Source of the DNA: Hansfordia pulvinata
Lineage: Eukaryota > Ascomycota > Sordariomycetes > Xylariales
DNA: 64,000 bases
Reading direction: 5' to 3'
Assembly (NCBI GenBank): GCA_006538405.1
Contig: BJKQ01000005.1
Coordinates: 558,001-622,000, forward strand
Below, in pieces: positions 32,779 through 45,389 of this stretch; positions within the stretch are counted from its first letter, which is position 1; the number at the start of each line of letters is the position of its first letter. The notes below the pieces were generated by a model. It saw only the letters and a program-made list of their open reading frames with translations, did no database searches and had not been told where the DNA came from. A program made the translations under genes and the position numbers.

Positions 32779-34387
32779 ATGGGCGTCATTCGCAAAAAGA
32801 CGGCCACCCGAGGCGGCGAGGGCGGCGTCAAATACGTCTGCGACGTCTGCTCGGCCGACATCACCTCCACCGTCCGCATCCGCTGCGCGCACAGCGCGTG
32901 CAACGAGTACGACCTGTGCGTCCAGTGCTTCTCCAACGGCGAGTCGAGCAACTCGCATCAGCCCGCCACCCACCCCTACCGCGTCATCGAGCAGAACTCA
33001 GTCCCCATCTTCGACCCCGACTGGGGCGCCGACGAGGAGCTGCTGCTGCTCGAGGGCTGCGAGATCTACGGCCTCGGCTCTTGGGCCGACATCGCCGACC
33101 ACATTGGCGGCTACCGCACCAAGGACGAGGTCCGCGACCACTACCTCCAGACCTACGTGGACTCGCCCTGCTTCCCCCTGCCCCAGCGCTGCCGGCCCCA
33201 GGACAACGAGCTTGCCGAGCAGATCTCCCGCGAGGAATTCCAGACCCGTAAGAAGCGCCGCATCGAAGACCGCCGCGAGGCACAGAAGAATGCCGCCCCC
33301 CTGCCCCCAAGACCAAGCCCACCGCCAGTGTCCCCAGCTGTCACGAGATCCAGGGCTACATGCCCGGCCGCCTCGAGTTCGAAACGGAGCACGCCAACGA
33401 GGCCGAGGAGGCCGTCCAGCTCATGCAGTTCGACCCGGGCGACGGCGTCAACCCCCGCACCGGCGAGCTCGAGCCCGAGATGGAGCTCAAGCTGACCGTC
33501 ATGGACATCTACAACGCCCGCCTCACCCAGCGCGCCGACCGCAAGAAGGTCATCTTCGAGCACAACCTGCTCGATTACCGCTCCAACAACAAGTTGGAAA
33601 AGAACCGGTCCAAGGACGAACGCGACGTCATTAACAAGGCCAAGCCGTTTGCCCGCATGATGAACCACGACGACTTTGAGAGCCTGAACCAGGGCCTGAT
33701 TGACGAGTTGAACCTGCGCCAGGCCATCTCGCAGCTGCAGGACTGGAGGAATCTGCGGATCGGCGATCTGCGGAGCGGCGAGAAGTACGAGCAGGAAAAG
33801 TCGCAGCGCATCCAGAAGTCCATCCCCATGGGCTCGATGGACCGCGAGCGTCTGGCCACGGCTCAGCGTAACAAGCAGAACGTGCAGCCGGACCCGCCCA
33901 GCGGCGCCGCCATCCTGGTTGCGCCGGAACTGCCCTTCCGCCCTGCGTCGGCGGCGGCCGCCGTCACCAACGGGGGCGACTCGCAGGGCACGCCAGATCC
34001 CGCCAACGGTGACACCAAGACGCTCGCCAACGGCCACGCCAACGGGACCGCCAACGGGAACGGCGCCGGCCCGGGGGACTCTTCGGGGGTCCAGACCAGG
34101 CCGAAATACGTGTCGCAGCCCATCTCGGGCGTGCAGCCCCTGAACCTCAGCGAGGACAACGCGCCGGACCTGCACCTGCTCACGCCCGAGGAGGTGGAGT
34201 TGTGCCGCGTGTCGCGGCTGCAGCCCAAGCCGTATCTGATGATCAAGGAGCAGGTGATGAAGGAGGCCCTCAAGGGCAACGGGACGCTGAAGAAGAAGCA
34301 AGTTAAGGAAATATGCCGACTCGACTCGCAGAAGGGGGGCGAATCTTTGACTTTTTCGTCAATGCTGGGTGGATCGGCAAGGTGTAG
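32779..34387 (+). CDS. ada2: SAGA/ADA transcriptional adaptor ADA2 (two apparent one-base frame breaks)
   Basis: Ada2 links the Gcn5 acetyltransferase to SAGA and ADA complexes in the nucleus. The start [16 protein letters not shown] at 32779 leads into a ZZ zinc finger ([10 protein letters not shown] ... [10 protein letters not shown], residues about 20-65) and a SANT domain ([20 protein letters not shown] ... RDHYLQTYV, about 73-128). The C-terminal SWIRM region is [20 protein letters not shown] ... [12 protein letters not shown]. The frame breaks in the C5 run at 33304-33308: the family continues as [14 protein letters not shown] in the next frame. It breaks again in the G6 run at 34334-34339, after which the usual Ada2 end ([13 protein letters not shown], stop 34385-34387) is present one base out of register. 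As written, the second frame runs on to 34421. Both breaks look like single missing bases. No intron is visible. Confidence 0.9.
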
Positions 34388-35480
34388 GCTGATGATGATG
34401 ATGAAAGCCGAGCGCAGGTAGAGGCTGCGTTTCTCCGTGTCAGCGTTGCTTCGAGCCGTCGCCTCTCGTTTTTTTACGGCGTTGGGTTCGGGGGTCGGAT
34501 TCTTGTACATTTCTAGTTCTCATGACGGGGTTTATCGCCACGCGTGTCGTACACGTGCATAGCAGTGGAGGGAGGTCACGAGGGAGTTATGGGGCTTTAT
34601 TCGGAAACATCACGCACAGCATTGCTCAAGCCGCGAGGCAAACAATTACGATGGCTACTTACCCAGGTACTGAGGAGGATGATTCCTGAACTAGGCACCG
34701 GCCGGAGATCTCGCTACAAATCTCGGAAGGGCCCAGTGCTCATCATGGCTCAGCCAGGTCGCTACAAGTCCATTCGACCGCCTCTGTCTAGCTGGTGAAC
34801 GTGCTGCTTGTCATACCGCAAGTTGACTCGTTTTTTGGCACTCCGAGAGTCTATGTGTAGTAGGTTAGGTAAGCGGGGCTCCACTTGCAGGGCTGTACGA
34901 CCTGGGAGTAGATCTACCTGAGCTACCTACATTATGTACTCCGTGAAGCCAACTTGAATTATGCGGGGTCCCCCATTGGCTGCCACCGACTTGCTCGATC
35001 AACCTGCGACCCAACATCCACGATCCAACCTGACAGCAAGCCACCTCATAACGCAACCCGCAGAATCAACACGCCCTTCTACCCTCCCCTTTACGTGTAT
35101 GTAAGTGGCCGCGGCCCAGTGCCGTCACCTACCTTATGAATGCAAGGCCTGCCACCGGCATTGGTGCGCGGGGCCGCCTGCCTGCCTGCCTGACCGCGGC
35201 GGCGCGGAGACATGAAAGACGGAACGGACCCTACTGACCGCTCCCGCAGGCTTCTTTCTTTTTTTCTTTTTTTTTCAAAAGGCATCGTCTGGCTGGGATA
35301 GGTTAAAACCGGGGACCTGAGTTTCGATCAAACCAATCTAGCACCTGGCAAGAGAGGAAAGGGAGTGTCGGAAGCCCCTTTTAAGAGAAAAAAAGAAAAG
35401 GAAGACGAAGAGGAATATAACCCAGCCTTGCCCGAGATAGAGAGAGAGAGAGAGAAAAAGGCGAACAACACCAGGAGAGA
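34388..35480. other. Intergenic region
   Basis: 1.1 kb between ADA2 and the rhodanese-phosphatase gene on the same strand. It contains TACCTAC motifs near 34860-34935, a poly-T run near 35257-35276 and a GA tract at about 35438-35456. No gene was supported. Confidence 0.65.
35414..35420 (+). promoter_or_regulatory. TATA-like box of the rhodanese-phosphatase gene
   Basis: AATATAA lies about 61-67 bp upstream of the ATG at 35481. Plausible core promoter element by position only. Confidence 0.4.
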
Positions 35481-36239
35481 ATGTCGCTAATCACCCTGTC
35501 GTCGCTGGAGCGCATCACGGCCCCGCGGCTCGCCGACATGCTACTGCGGCAGGCGGGCCACACGGGTGCCGGAGCCGGCTCCGGGGCGGGCGAGGGGAGG
35601 GGGAGCGCAGAAGCGGGAAGGAGACGCGGCGGCGCGGCCGGACGTGGTCGTGGTCGACGTACGAGACGATGGTGGGTTGAATTTCCCTCCCTTGCATGTC
35701 TCGGTCCGCGTTTTTATCTTGTTTTTCTTGTTACACTGCAATTCTCCGCCATCGATCCCCTTTCTTTCCGATCATATATCAGCTGCCCTTGATCACCTCT
35801 CGACCCTTTACCCCCCCTCCTTTGTTGAATGAGGTTTCCGCCCTCACCGTCTACTCCCAGGAGCACGGAGCACAGCGAAAAAAAAAGCAGCGGCTAACAG
35901 CGAGATGCGAAACAAAAAGACCACATAGGCGGGCACATCCGCGGCTCGCTGCACTTTGCGAGCCACTCACTGGACGCAACGATGCCGACGCTGCGGCGCC
36001 GGCTGGAAGGTCGCGGCGCCGTCGTCTTCCACTGCGCCCTGAGCCAGCAGAGGGGCCCCTCGGCGGCGCTGCGGTACCTGCGCGAGGTCGAGGGGGCGGC
36101 AGCGGCGGGGCAGGGCCAGGGCCAGGGGCAAAAGGTCTACGTGCTCGACCGCGGGTTCACGGGCTGGCAGGAGCTTTACGGGGAGGACGAGAGGCTCACC
36201 GAGGGGTACCGGAAGGAGATCTGGGAGTCCGGGTGGTGA
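35481..36239 (+). CDS. Cdc25/arsenate-reductase-like rhodanese phosphatase (one apparent frame break)
   Basis: Small single-domain rhodanese/Cdc25-fold enzyme of the Ibp1/Acr2/Ych1 group (protein phosphatase or arsenate reductase; the sequence alone does not decide). Exon 1 is 35481-35671 and exon 2 is 35929-36239, with donor GTGGGT, acceptor CATAG and a 257-nt intron. The ATG frame gives MSLITLSSLERITAPRLADM. The conserved DVVVVDVRDD that should follow lies one base out of register, so one base appears to be extra (or two lost) within the G-rich stretch at about 35581-35612. Exon 2 gives GGHIRGSLHFASHSLDAT and the active-site loop HCALSQQRGPSAA (C-x5-R), then VYVLDRGFTGW. A Gly/Ala/Gln-rich insert follows the active site. 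Confidence 0.85.
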
Positions 36240-37807
36240 TATGTCGCTGTGCCTGGAGCGGGCGCGGAGGGGGGTTTCCGAAGTGGCACAAGTGACCACC
36301 TCTGCTGCTGGCTATCCTATTTTTCTCCCTTTCGGCCAACTCCCCTCCACCTCCACCGGTCTCAGCTATCAAGGCAGAATCTGCTGTCGCGAGGGCGGAG
36401 TTGCTGAGTGGTGTTCATGATCTCACGGCCGGGAAACTCACGGACTTCGCCGCCCAGAGTGTGACGGGCGGGGACTGTAGATAGACTGGGTCGCTGCAGG
36501 TCGACGCCCATGGATAGCAAGGGCATGAGTGCTGTGCTCATTCGCAGTTTGATGCCGAGCCTAGAAACGAGGAGGAAGCACCCTTATCCCAAGTAAAAAT
36601 GAAGAGCTACTCGCTTCAACAGGGTGTTAGAAGTCGTGTAGACGAACAACTCAGCCTCCCATGCGACACGTCGGATAAACATGTCTACCTACGGACTGCG
36701 GCTGTGCAGACTGGAGCGATTGCCATACTCGTCTCGCACCGTGGCCGTTGATATTTTACATTCACGCTGAGAGACTCCCCTATAGTCCTGTGACTTTGCT
36801 TGCCCGCACCCCCCCCCCCCCTTCAACCTAGCCCAGCCCATCCAGTACACGCCGCCGGTAGTGCTCGCAGGCCGGCTTGGCCCGACATTGCGATACCGCT
36901 CACCTTCTCACGGAGAGAACTGCCTTGCGCTCAATGAACCAGGTCGAGAGCGGAAACAAGCTTTCCACAGACGAAAAAAACCACCAAATACGCGGCCCCC
37001 CAGCCCCTGAGTCATGATGTCAGCCCTGCGATCTGCCTACCGTCCGTTCGGCGCCGACGTGGCAAGCGGCCAAGGCGGCACGCAAGGCATGTCGAAACGG
37101 TCTGCGGGCCTCTGGGGCCCCTTCTGTGTGCTTGTGTGTGTGCTTGTGTGTGTGTGTGTGTGTTCGGCCGGCGTCTATACAGTATCTATGCAATTCTGCA
37201 CGGGATGCGTGTCAAGTCGGCACGTATGTTCGCTAGTGTAAGGCAATGCCCGGTGTATCCCATCCCTTCCCCCTTTACATCCTGGGCAAGGCAGGTTGGC
37301 TTAGTTGCAAAGCAGCATCGTTGTCCCCCCCTCTGCCAGGTTTGATGCGTGTCCATTCGACAGAGCGGCCCCTCCGAGCTGCCTTGCTGCCTCGGTGTCG
37401 TGCCTGGCTGACTGGTCATCCGGCCTGCCTGCCGCGAGCGAGCGGTCGGGTCGATGCTCAGTCGTTATCAGGCCCGTCGAGCTTCAGGGGGCCCCCGATC
37501 GCCTCGACAAGACAAAAGGTATCCCTACTGCAGGCCTCGGGTCATCTTGAAGCGGGCCAAGCATGCGCGCGCTTGCGCATGAACTGAACCAAAAAAAAAA
37601 AGGGAAAGAGAACGGCGGCCGCGGCCAGAAGCGAAAGCGAGACCGACTGCGACGGTGTCCCCCCCATCTATATCTGGGTGGGCATGACACAAATGCAAGC
37701 AAGAGGGTATCTGTCAGGCTCTTTCTGCGCCGAAACCGACGTTGGGTTGGGCTCGAGAGTGCCTGCGGCCGCTGGGGTTTCATTCGTGGTGCGCTAGGAG
37801 GTGGAAG

Positions 37808-37833
37808 TTTTTTTTTTTTTTTTTTTTTTTTTT
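37808..37833. repeat. Poly-T run of 26
   Basis: Twenty-six consecutive T, the longest homopolymer I found; its length is unreliable in most assemblies. Confidence 0.95.
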
Positions 37834-38379
37834 GGTGATGAAGATGATGATAGCTCGTCATCGTGGTCCTCGCCTTCTCTCTCGCGCTACTCTGTTTTCA
37901 GTATTTCTATTTCTCGCTTCATCTTCTCGGGGACCCAATCTCCCCCAGCGGTCGCCCGCGTTCGTTGGCGCCGGGGAGTTTGTCCTGCCCGCATTGTCTG
38001 CCTTGCCGGACAAGATGGGACATGCGCTTCTCCGCCCACGCAGCCTTTTGCGAGGTCGGGCAGCCAAGCCATCACGACGACGTGTCCCTGTCCGGTTTGG
38101 GCGTGTGCGAAGCAGGCCTCCCGATGATGGTGATGGGCGGGCTTCCGGGGCTCGCGCTGGATCCCTCGGCCAGAGAGAATCTGACATCCCAAGCTGACAA
38201 GCTTACCGCCTTGGATAAACCCCACTCCCCCGTGTGTGATGTTGAGGGAAGAGATGTAGTAGTACTCGTATACAGCCAGTGGGTATGGAAGCGTGCTGGT
38301 TCGCCCCCAGCTCACCGCCACTGACGTAGAGTGCATGCAGGTCCTGCGCGGACGCACCGCCGATGTGGAATCGGATGAT

Positions 38380-38380
<1 letters not shown>

Positions 38381-38421
<41 letters not shown>
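38381..38421. repeat. (CT)n microsatellite
   Basis: About 20 uninterrupted CT units. Confidence 0.95.
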
Positions 38422-38426
<5 letters not shown>

Positions 38427-40460
38427 ACTCCTACACCTGTCTCGCGAGACGCTCGAAGGGCCATCTGGCAAACGAGCACTCGTAGGTATCCGGGCGGTGC
38501 ACGCACGACCAAGTGAGCAAGAGGTAGCGAGAGGCCTCGCTCGCATGGTTGTCGTGGTGGCGGGACTGCTGACAACGGGACTTGTGTATCAAGCTCCGCC
38601 TCGCGACAACGTTAGGTACGGTAAGGCACGTGCAAAACCCTGGTGCATGGAGGCATGAGCGGCCCCGCGCAAGCAGCAGGTTTTTGGCCTTCCCCCTCTC
38701 CGGTAGCGAAGCGAAGAAACCGGTGATGCGTTGTCGCTGTCGATCTCCAGTATGGAGTAGGTGCCTTACCTAAGGTACCCTACCTTATGTACCAAGGACA
38801 GCACTCGTCATGCCCGATTCCATCGCTCCTGCCCTGCCGGCCGGTTCGTTCCTGCTGGTGCTGCCGAGTCACGTGTACGAGTATTGGCACCTAATGCGCG
38901 GATTCACCCAGTACCTAGTACCTCGAGAGCCATCTACCTAGTACACCCGTCATCCAGGATGGCAGCGAAAATCATAGTACATCTGCGGAGGTACCTTGCT
39001 TTGAGTACGGATAACGTCAGGAAGAGTGGTACAGCTGTCAGGCCTCCTCCCCCCGAATGGGGACAGAACATTCGGCCAAACGACACCGGGACACCCCCTT
39101 GTCCCGGGTCTGGTAGGGGGTCCCTGGTAGGGCGGCGTGTCTGCTTGCGTATCGTCGGTGGTATTCATCAAGAGAGGGCCCGCCCTCAGCGTGGCGGGTT
39201 GTGGCCGAGTCGTCGAGGGGATTCGTCACGGACGGCGGCTTGTCGTGATGTGGGGGGGCAAAACTCGGCGAAGCGCCCATGCTGGTATTCAGCGAGGGTT
39301 GATGGCAATGTCATCAATATCCATCGGAGAACGAAAAGCACAGGCGGCAAGCACAGGCGGCGCAGTCACCCAAGGTCGGTCCATGTCATCCATTGATGAC
39401 TGGCAAGAGGCCTCCGCTCTGCAGAGACCCCAGCAAGATGGCGTGGATGGTCTAGTTAGCCGCCTGCGAGTGCGAGCGAGCTGGAGCTCCACGTAAAGTG
39501 CCCGTAGGGGGGGCTGGTTGGTAGCAATCTCCCCACATAAGGTACGCGCGCGACAGCGACAGCTTCGCAAGAGGTACATGAGGTACTCGTGGGCAAGTTG
39601 AGGTACGTGTGCCGAGGTCTCGGGATTGCATGGATGCCAGTTGATGATAGGTATCATCAGTACATGTATCGCGCCTCGCGTTGTGTCGCCTGCTCCTTTG
39701 TTGGTATCCTACTCTCGGCGAATTGACAATCGGTTAAAGCTGTCATCAGCATAGAGACAAAAGACAGAAGAGACCCCGGCCGAGGATCCATGCGTGCGCC
39801 ATCCATTGCGTGCAATGTGGCACGGCGTAATAAGCGGGCTGTTAGGGGGGGGGGGCCGGATCTCCCACTAGTGACTTTATTAGGTAGTAGGTCGAAGTGG
39901 GCGGCGTCGAAATTACTGTCGCTCGGAAGCTGGTGGTAGTAATAGCTTGCAGAGGTAGCTGAAGAACAAGTACCATCAATGCCAGCAACACGACAGGACA
40001 GGACAAGGCAGACACTCGTCCGAGGACTTCGGAGTAGGCTGTTTACCGCATCAATAAGAAGCAGCCAAGAGCCGGCCATGTGGGCGACGACGCCCGCAGC
40101 GCCCAGCTTTCTCCAAGACTTCTACTCCGTACGGCTGTCTCCTTTCCCAGGCGGCAATCCGCACTCAAGCTTTTTCCTCGGCACCCCCCATCGGAAGCCA
40201 AGACTCTCGCCGAGCAGCAGCCATCAAGCCACAGCCAGGCCCTCGCCCCCAGATCGGACTTGGCCCTGAACGCCGAGAAAGCCAAGAGAGTGAGCGAACC
40301 AGAGCCGCGCCAGGATCGACAGGCACAAGCCGCGACAGCGTCCCCATTCCTCATCGGCATCCCGCAAGACCAGACCGCCAGCGACAGCGCGACGGACGAG
40401 AGACCCGCGCACAGAGCACTCACCACTGGATCAGACGACACAACAACGAGCCATCAATAG

Positions 40461-40500
<40 letters not shown>
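40461..40500. repeat. (CAT)n microsatellite
   Basis: Thirteen uninterrupted CAT units; read in frame they would encode poly-His or poly-Ser, but no gene contains them. Confidence 0.95.
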
Positions 40501-40503
<3 letters not shown>

Positions 40504-42718
40504 GCCATTGCCCAGAGACAGACACACTAGACCGCCAAGACAACCATGTCCGGCCTCAGGGAGATCCCTTCCCATCAGTCGCAGAACCACGATCACTGTA
40601 AGTTGACAGCCCATCTTCCGGTTTTTCTTCCTTTCACCTTCTCTTTATTTGTCTCTCTTGATGGCGCCAGCATCAACATCAGACTCGACCGGCATAGCAC
40701 TGCACTGCGCTACCCGTCCTTCTCGATGTTTTCCTTCCATTATTCTGGGCGTTTTCTCGTAGGGTCCCTCCCTGCCTGCCTGCCCCTGTCGAGCCCGGTA
40801 ACAGGCCCAGACCTGGACTTAGACCCAGCCGCAGTCTCCGGCCCAGGATCGATCCCTCCCCCTGTCCACAAGTGAAGGTCACGAGAGAGAAAAAAGATAG
40901 GGAGACAGAGAGATGAGAGTGTGTGGCCAAGAAGCATCCCGGACCACAAAGCGGTGGAATGCCAGGGCAGCACAAGCCGACCTCTTTATATGGCTCTCCC
41001 ACAAGCTCGGCGGCGGGGGAGCAAGGCCCAGGCGCTCTCCCTACCTAATAATTGGGTCGGCCACCATGTGCCGGGAGCCGGAAGCCCGGCACGGCCGAGG
41101 CCACCACCCCCAATACATAGGCCAAGGCGTGAGTATGAGACGCGGCGGTGGGCAATCCGGAGGCGGAGTCGCTCATCTGGAACCCATCCGCCCCAAGAAC
41201 GATGCCGACTTTTCCGCGAGCGCCAGGGCCGCCCACCCCCCCCCCCCCCTTCAAGGCTCAGAGGCCGTCCGTACGGTATATAGACCTGGCCCTTCCTTTA
41301 TTCCCCTGCCCTCCGCCCGCTCCCGCGCCCGCCAATCGAAAAAAAAAGAGCGAGGGCTCTTTTTTCTCTTCTCCTTCTTCTCTTCGTCGTGTTGCTTTCT
41401 CTCCGGCACCGGCAAAAAGCGAGAAGCGTGTCCCGCGCCCTCGCCCGCCGCCCCGACCTCCGTTTTCCGCCGATCGCCGCCCGCCGCGGCCACAGCAGCG
41501 CCTGGGGACTTGGGAAGAGGGGGGAGACAGCACCTGGGACGAGAAAAGGCACCGAGAACCGAAGCCGGATCACCCCGCGCCCGTCCGCCCGCCCGCGACC
41601 CCGTCCTTTCCCGCCGCTCGTCGGTGTCAGCTCCGGTCCGCTCGCCGCTCGCCGTCGGCCCCTGGGCTGGGTGCATGCGCAAGAGTACGAGTATCTCGGC
41701 GCATGCGCATACGCATAACCATCCCCACGCCTGAAGACCTCGGACGCGGTAGGCCCTGGAGGCTGAGCTGAGCTGAGTTGAGTCGAGTGGGTTGGTTGGG
41801 TCTGGTCTGGTCCGTACGGCCGGGGGTTTCGCTTGTTCGATTGTTGGGCCTTTTGTCGACTTCTTCTTCTTCTTCTTTCCCCTCTTGTTTCATTCCTTGA
41901 TTCTGCTGCGCGCTTGGCCGACCGCCGCCCGCTCGCATGGCATCGGACAGATCACCAGCCAGAGATGCAAAGAACACGTTAGGTGAGTAAAGTTTGCCTG
42001 CGCCTCGCCCGGCGGCAGGCCCCAAGCAGCCCGTGTGTGCCGGCTTGCCGTCGCAGAGTCAGTCGTCGACACGCCGTCGCTCGGGAGTCCCGACGGAAGA
42101 AGCTTGTCTGTCTTTTCGTCAGGTGTCAGTCAGTCAGTCAGTCTGTCTTGTACACGCGAGTACTCTGGCAATCCGCCCTCGGCCGCGCAAGATGTGCACA
42201 TACTCGAGGTACCGAGTACTTTCCCCTAGGATGCGCACTTTCTTCCCCCGTTGCGCCTTCCCGTCGTCCACGTCCAAGCGGGCCGTCCTTTCATAGCAAC
42301 CAGATGTACTGGCAATGTTGCAGTACGGCACGCATTTCGCACATAGCCCTGCTTGTGGCCGTACAGCATGTGCCCAAAGTACAGCCATGTACGGACGGAC
42401 AGTCGACACATGACCTCGCCCACATGGAGAGCCGAGAGACGATGACCGTGCAACACGGGCTGAAGACTCGAGACATGAATCATTCCTCTCCCCCGACATC
42501 ACCGTCTTCCCTCTCTCCCTCCCTCTCTCGCTCCCACCAAACACTGCCACCGTCCCACCCCCAAAGACACGCGACGCCGCCTTCTAGCGTGCCCCTAACG
42601 GATTGTCCGTCCGCTCGTTGACATCGCCAGGGCCCGCTTCTGGGAGCCACTTGGTGCCATCGTACTCGTATCGTCATCTTGTGCCAGGGCCTCTGGGCCT
42701 GTGCCTGTGCCTGTACCT

Positions 42719-42744
42719 CGTCTCTCTCTCTCTCTCTCTCTCTC
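42719..42744. repeat. (TC)n microsatellite
   Basis: About 13 uninterrupted TC units in the pyrimidine-rich region upstream of the exchanger gene. Confidence 0.9.
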
Positions 42745-43543
42745 CACTCGCACACACCCTCACAGTGGTCCGTCCAAACACCCACGACACCCCCTGCGCC
42801 CCCGAGCCTGGATCCCCCTTCAATATCCCGACGGCCCCCCCTTGTCATCTGGGACCGAGTCGACGCAACACGCCCCAGAGGGTACCCCGTCGCGCCCGCC
42901 CGACCCCAACCAACCAGACAACACCGCCCACTCGCAAACACACACTGGCAGAAACCGGTATTCTGGTTACTTGCCCGTCCGCCTGGTGGCTCGCCTCTTG
43001 CATCCCGCATGTCCCTGCAGACGCCGCCTACCGTCATCACCACAAACACAAACCCCCATCTCATCATTGATTGATTTGATTGTCAGGTGCTTCCTGTTCT
43101 TGTTGGCTGCTGGTGCTGTCTGTCGGCGCCAGGTTTGCACGCTTGACGGCTTGATTGTTGTGTCTCCTACCTCTGGCCCTTCGCGCCCGGCTCCGCCCGC
43201 TGTCTCTCCCTCGGCCCCAATCCCATTCTCTCGCCTTCGTCGCGCAATCTCTTCGCATTTGCGTCGCCCGGCTCTTCCACTACATCACCTTGCATAATCC
43301 CGCCTCTCCCTCTTCTACAAGACGCCTTTCCTGTCTCTCGTCTTCTCCCGGCTGTGCCCTCGTCCTCTCCCTTGCCCATTCCCCCTTCTTTCTCCCTCAT
43401 GCCGCCGGTCGCGCGACAGGGTCTCTCTCATCAACCCCCATTGGCTGCTTGAATCGTCGTCGCCACCCAAGACGCGTCCTTGCTCAACGCCACCTCTCTT
43501 CCCCCCTGCCCGTTTGGGCCATTCTTACGTTCCCACACTTACC

Positions 43544-45389
43544 ATGTCCGACACTCAAGTCAACTTTTACAAGATCAAGCGGCAGGCGCACCGCCTCAAT
43601 CGGAGCCACAACAGCGGTGGCGGCCGCTTCAACCCCTTCAGCCACACCTACTCCTCCCAGCCACAGTCGCGCGCCGTCACCTTCGATGCCGCCGAGCGTG
43701 GCGAGGCTCCCTCCGCAAACGACCCCGACGCCCTGAGCCCTTCAACAACCGCCCCGGCCCGCATGCCCAGCCGAGAGGAGCCCCGTTCCGCAGAGGGCCA
43801 GGAATTCCCCTCCCAGGCCACCACCGATATGGACAACCTGTCGGCCACCAATCCCCAGGAGAAGAGCGCCGACGGCGCCGAGGCTCAGAGGGTCGCGTCC
43901 ACCGACAGCGGCGTGCGCCGCCGCAATGCCGCCAAGAACGATGCACCCGGCAACGACCTCTCAGCCGCCGACTTGGAGAGGGACGATGGCAAGGACAAGA
44001 AGCCCGCCGGCCTGTTCAGGAGGGTTGAGCCTAAGCCCGAGCACCGGGGCATCTGGACCCAGCTTCAGCGCACCATCTTCAACTCGTGGATCAACATTCT
44101 GCTTCTGGCCGCCCCCGCTGGTATCGCGCTCGAGTTCATCCCGAGAGACTTTGGCCCCGTCATCTTTGCCGTCAACTTTGTTGCCATCGTCCCCTTGGCT
44201 GCTATGCTCGGATTTGCGACCGAGGAGATTGCGCTGCGAACTGGCGAGGTCCTCGGAGGTCTCATCAACGCCACTTTCGGTAACGCCGTCGAGCTGATTG
44301 TCGCCATCATCGCGCTCGCCCAGGGAAAGGTTGTGGTTGTCCAGACGTCGCTCGTGGGCAGTATCTTGTCCAACTTGTTGCTCGTTTTGGGGTGCTGCTT
44401 CCTGTGCGGCGGGTTCAACCGTCGTGAGCAGTACTTCAACACGACAGTCGCGCAGACCGCCGCTAGTCTGCTCGCTCTCGCCGTCAGCAGTCTGATCGTG
44501 CCCACCGTCTTCGCCCACAACAACTACATCCAGACTCCGGACATTGCCAAGCTGTCCCACGGTGTCGCCGTCATCCTCCTCTTCGTCTACGCCTCATACC
44601 TCTTCTTCCAGCTCAAGACCCACAGCAGCGTCTTCAACGAACAGAGCCAGAAGGTCCCCGCCAAGCAGATCTTCCAGAAGAAGGGCGAACTTCCCGAGAA
44701 CTCCATCTCGGCCGGCCTGGCTAGCGCCGGTCGCAGCGCTGCCCTGCAAGTCAAGGACAGCAATGGAGAGCTCAACAAGCTCATGACGGACAACCCGCGG
44801 CGCATGGAAGAGGAGGAGGACGAAGAGGAGGAGCCCCAGCTGACGACGGTGGCCGCATTCGCTACCATGGTGTTCGCCACGGTGCTTATCGCCCTCTGCT
44901 CCGAGGGCATGGTCAGCGGAATTGATGCCCTCGCCGAAGAGGGTGTCAGCGAAGAGTTCACCGGTCTCATCCTGCTCCCCATTGTCGGAAACGCCTGCGA
45001 GCACGCCACGGCCGTCACGGTCGCCATCAAGGACAAGATGGACCTGGCGATTGGTGTTGCCATTGGTTCCTCTATGCAGGTTGCCCTCTTTCTCATCCCT
45101 GTGCTTGTTATCATCGGCTGGGGTATGGGCAACGAGGATATGAGTCTCCGGTTCGACGACTTTCAAGTCGTTATTATGTTTGTCTCGGTGCTGCTGGTCA
45201 ACTACCTGATCGGCGACGGCAAGTCGCACTGGCTTGAGGGGACGTTACTGCTGTGCCTGTACCTCATCATCGCCGTTTGTTCCTGGTGTAAGTTTTTGAC
45301 CCGACTTTTGTGTGTAGGAGACCAAAAGCTAACCGTTTGCAGGGTATCCCGCCGACAACAACCTGAGCATGCCTGGCATACAAAGCTAG
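43544..45389 (+). CDS. Vacuolar Ca2+/H+ exchanger, CAX/Vcx1 family (596 aa)
   Basis: Antiporter that loads Ca2+ into the vacuole using the proton gradient. Two exons, 43544-45287 and 45343-45389, joined as CSW-WYPADNN over a 55-nt intron (donor GTAAGT, acceptor TGCAG). The hydrophilic N-terminus (about 190 residues) is longer than in yeast Vcx1 and may be autoinhibitory, as in some CAX proteins (inference). The two ion-selectivity regions are GNAVELIVAIIAL and GNACEHATAVTVAIKDKMD, each in a hydrophobic hairpin, with about 11 membrane segments. An acidic loop (EEEEDEEEEP) separates the halves. The start ATG sits in ACCATGTCC. The gene is intact and strongly biased to C/G-ending codons. Confidence 0.93.

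Larger units (their letters stand above)
36240..43543. other. Gene-poor, repeat-rich intergenic region
   Basis: 7.3 kb without a gene I can support. Frames are short, rich in simple-repeat peptides and present on both strands. Two short ATG segments end at good donors (40546-40597 and 41937-41982), but no partner exon is convincing. Repeats include interrupted GT near 37122-37164, T26, CT22, CAT13 and a second CT tract; the 8-mer TACTCGTA occurs at 38263, 38876, 41686 and 42663. The last 500-1000 bp are pyrimidine-rich and probably form the promoter or leader of the Ca2+/H+ exchanger gene. Confidence 0.6.

Noticed and set aside
40546..40758. Possible two-exon micro-gene starting MSGLREIPSHQSQ
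   Set aside because: The ATG context and the GTAAGT donor at 40598 are good, but no branch-supported acceptor gives an exon with coding bias; the best option ends after about 46 residues.
41937..41982. Short ATG exon MASDRSPARDAKNTL followed by a GTGAGT donor
   Set aside because: No downstream acceptor yields a recognisable or biased exon. It may be an upstream leader ORF of the exchanger gene, but this cannot be shown.
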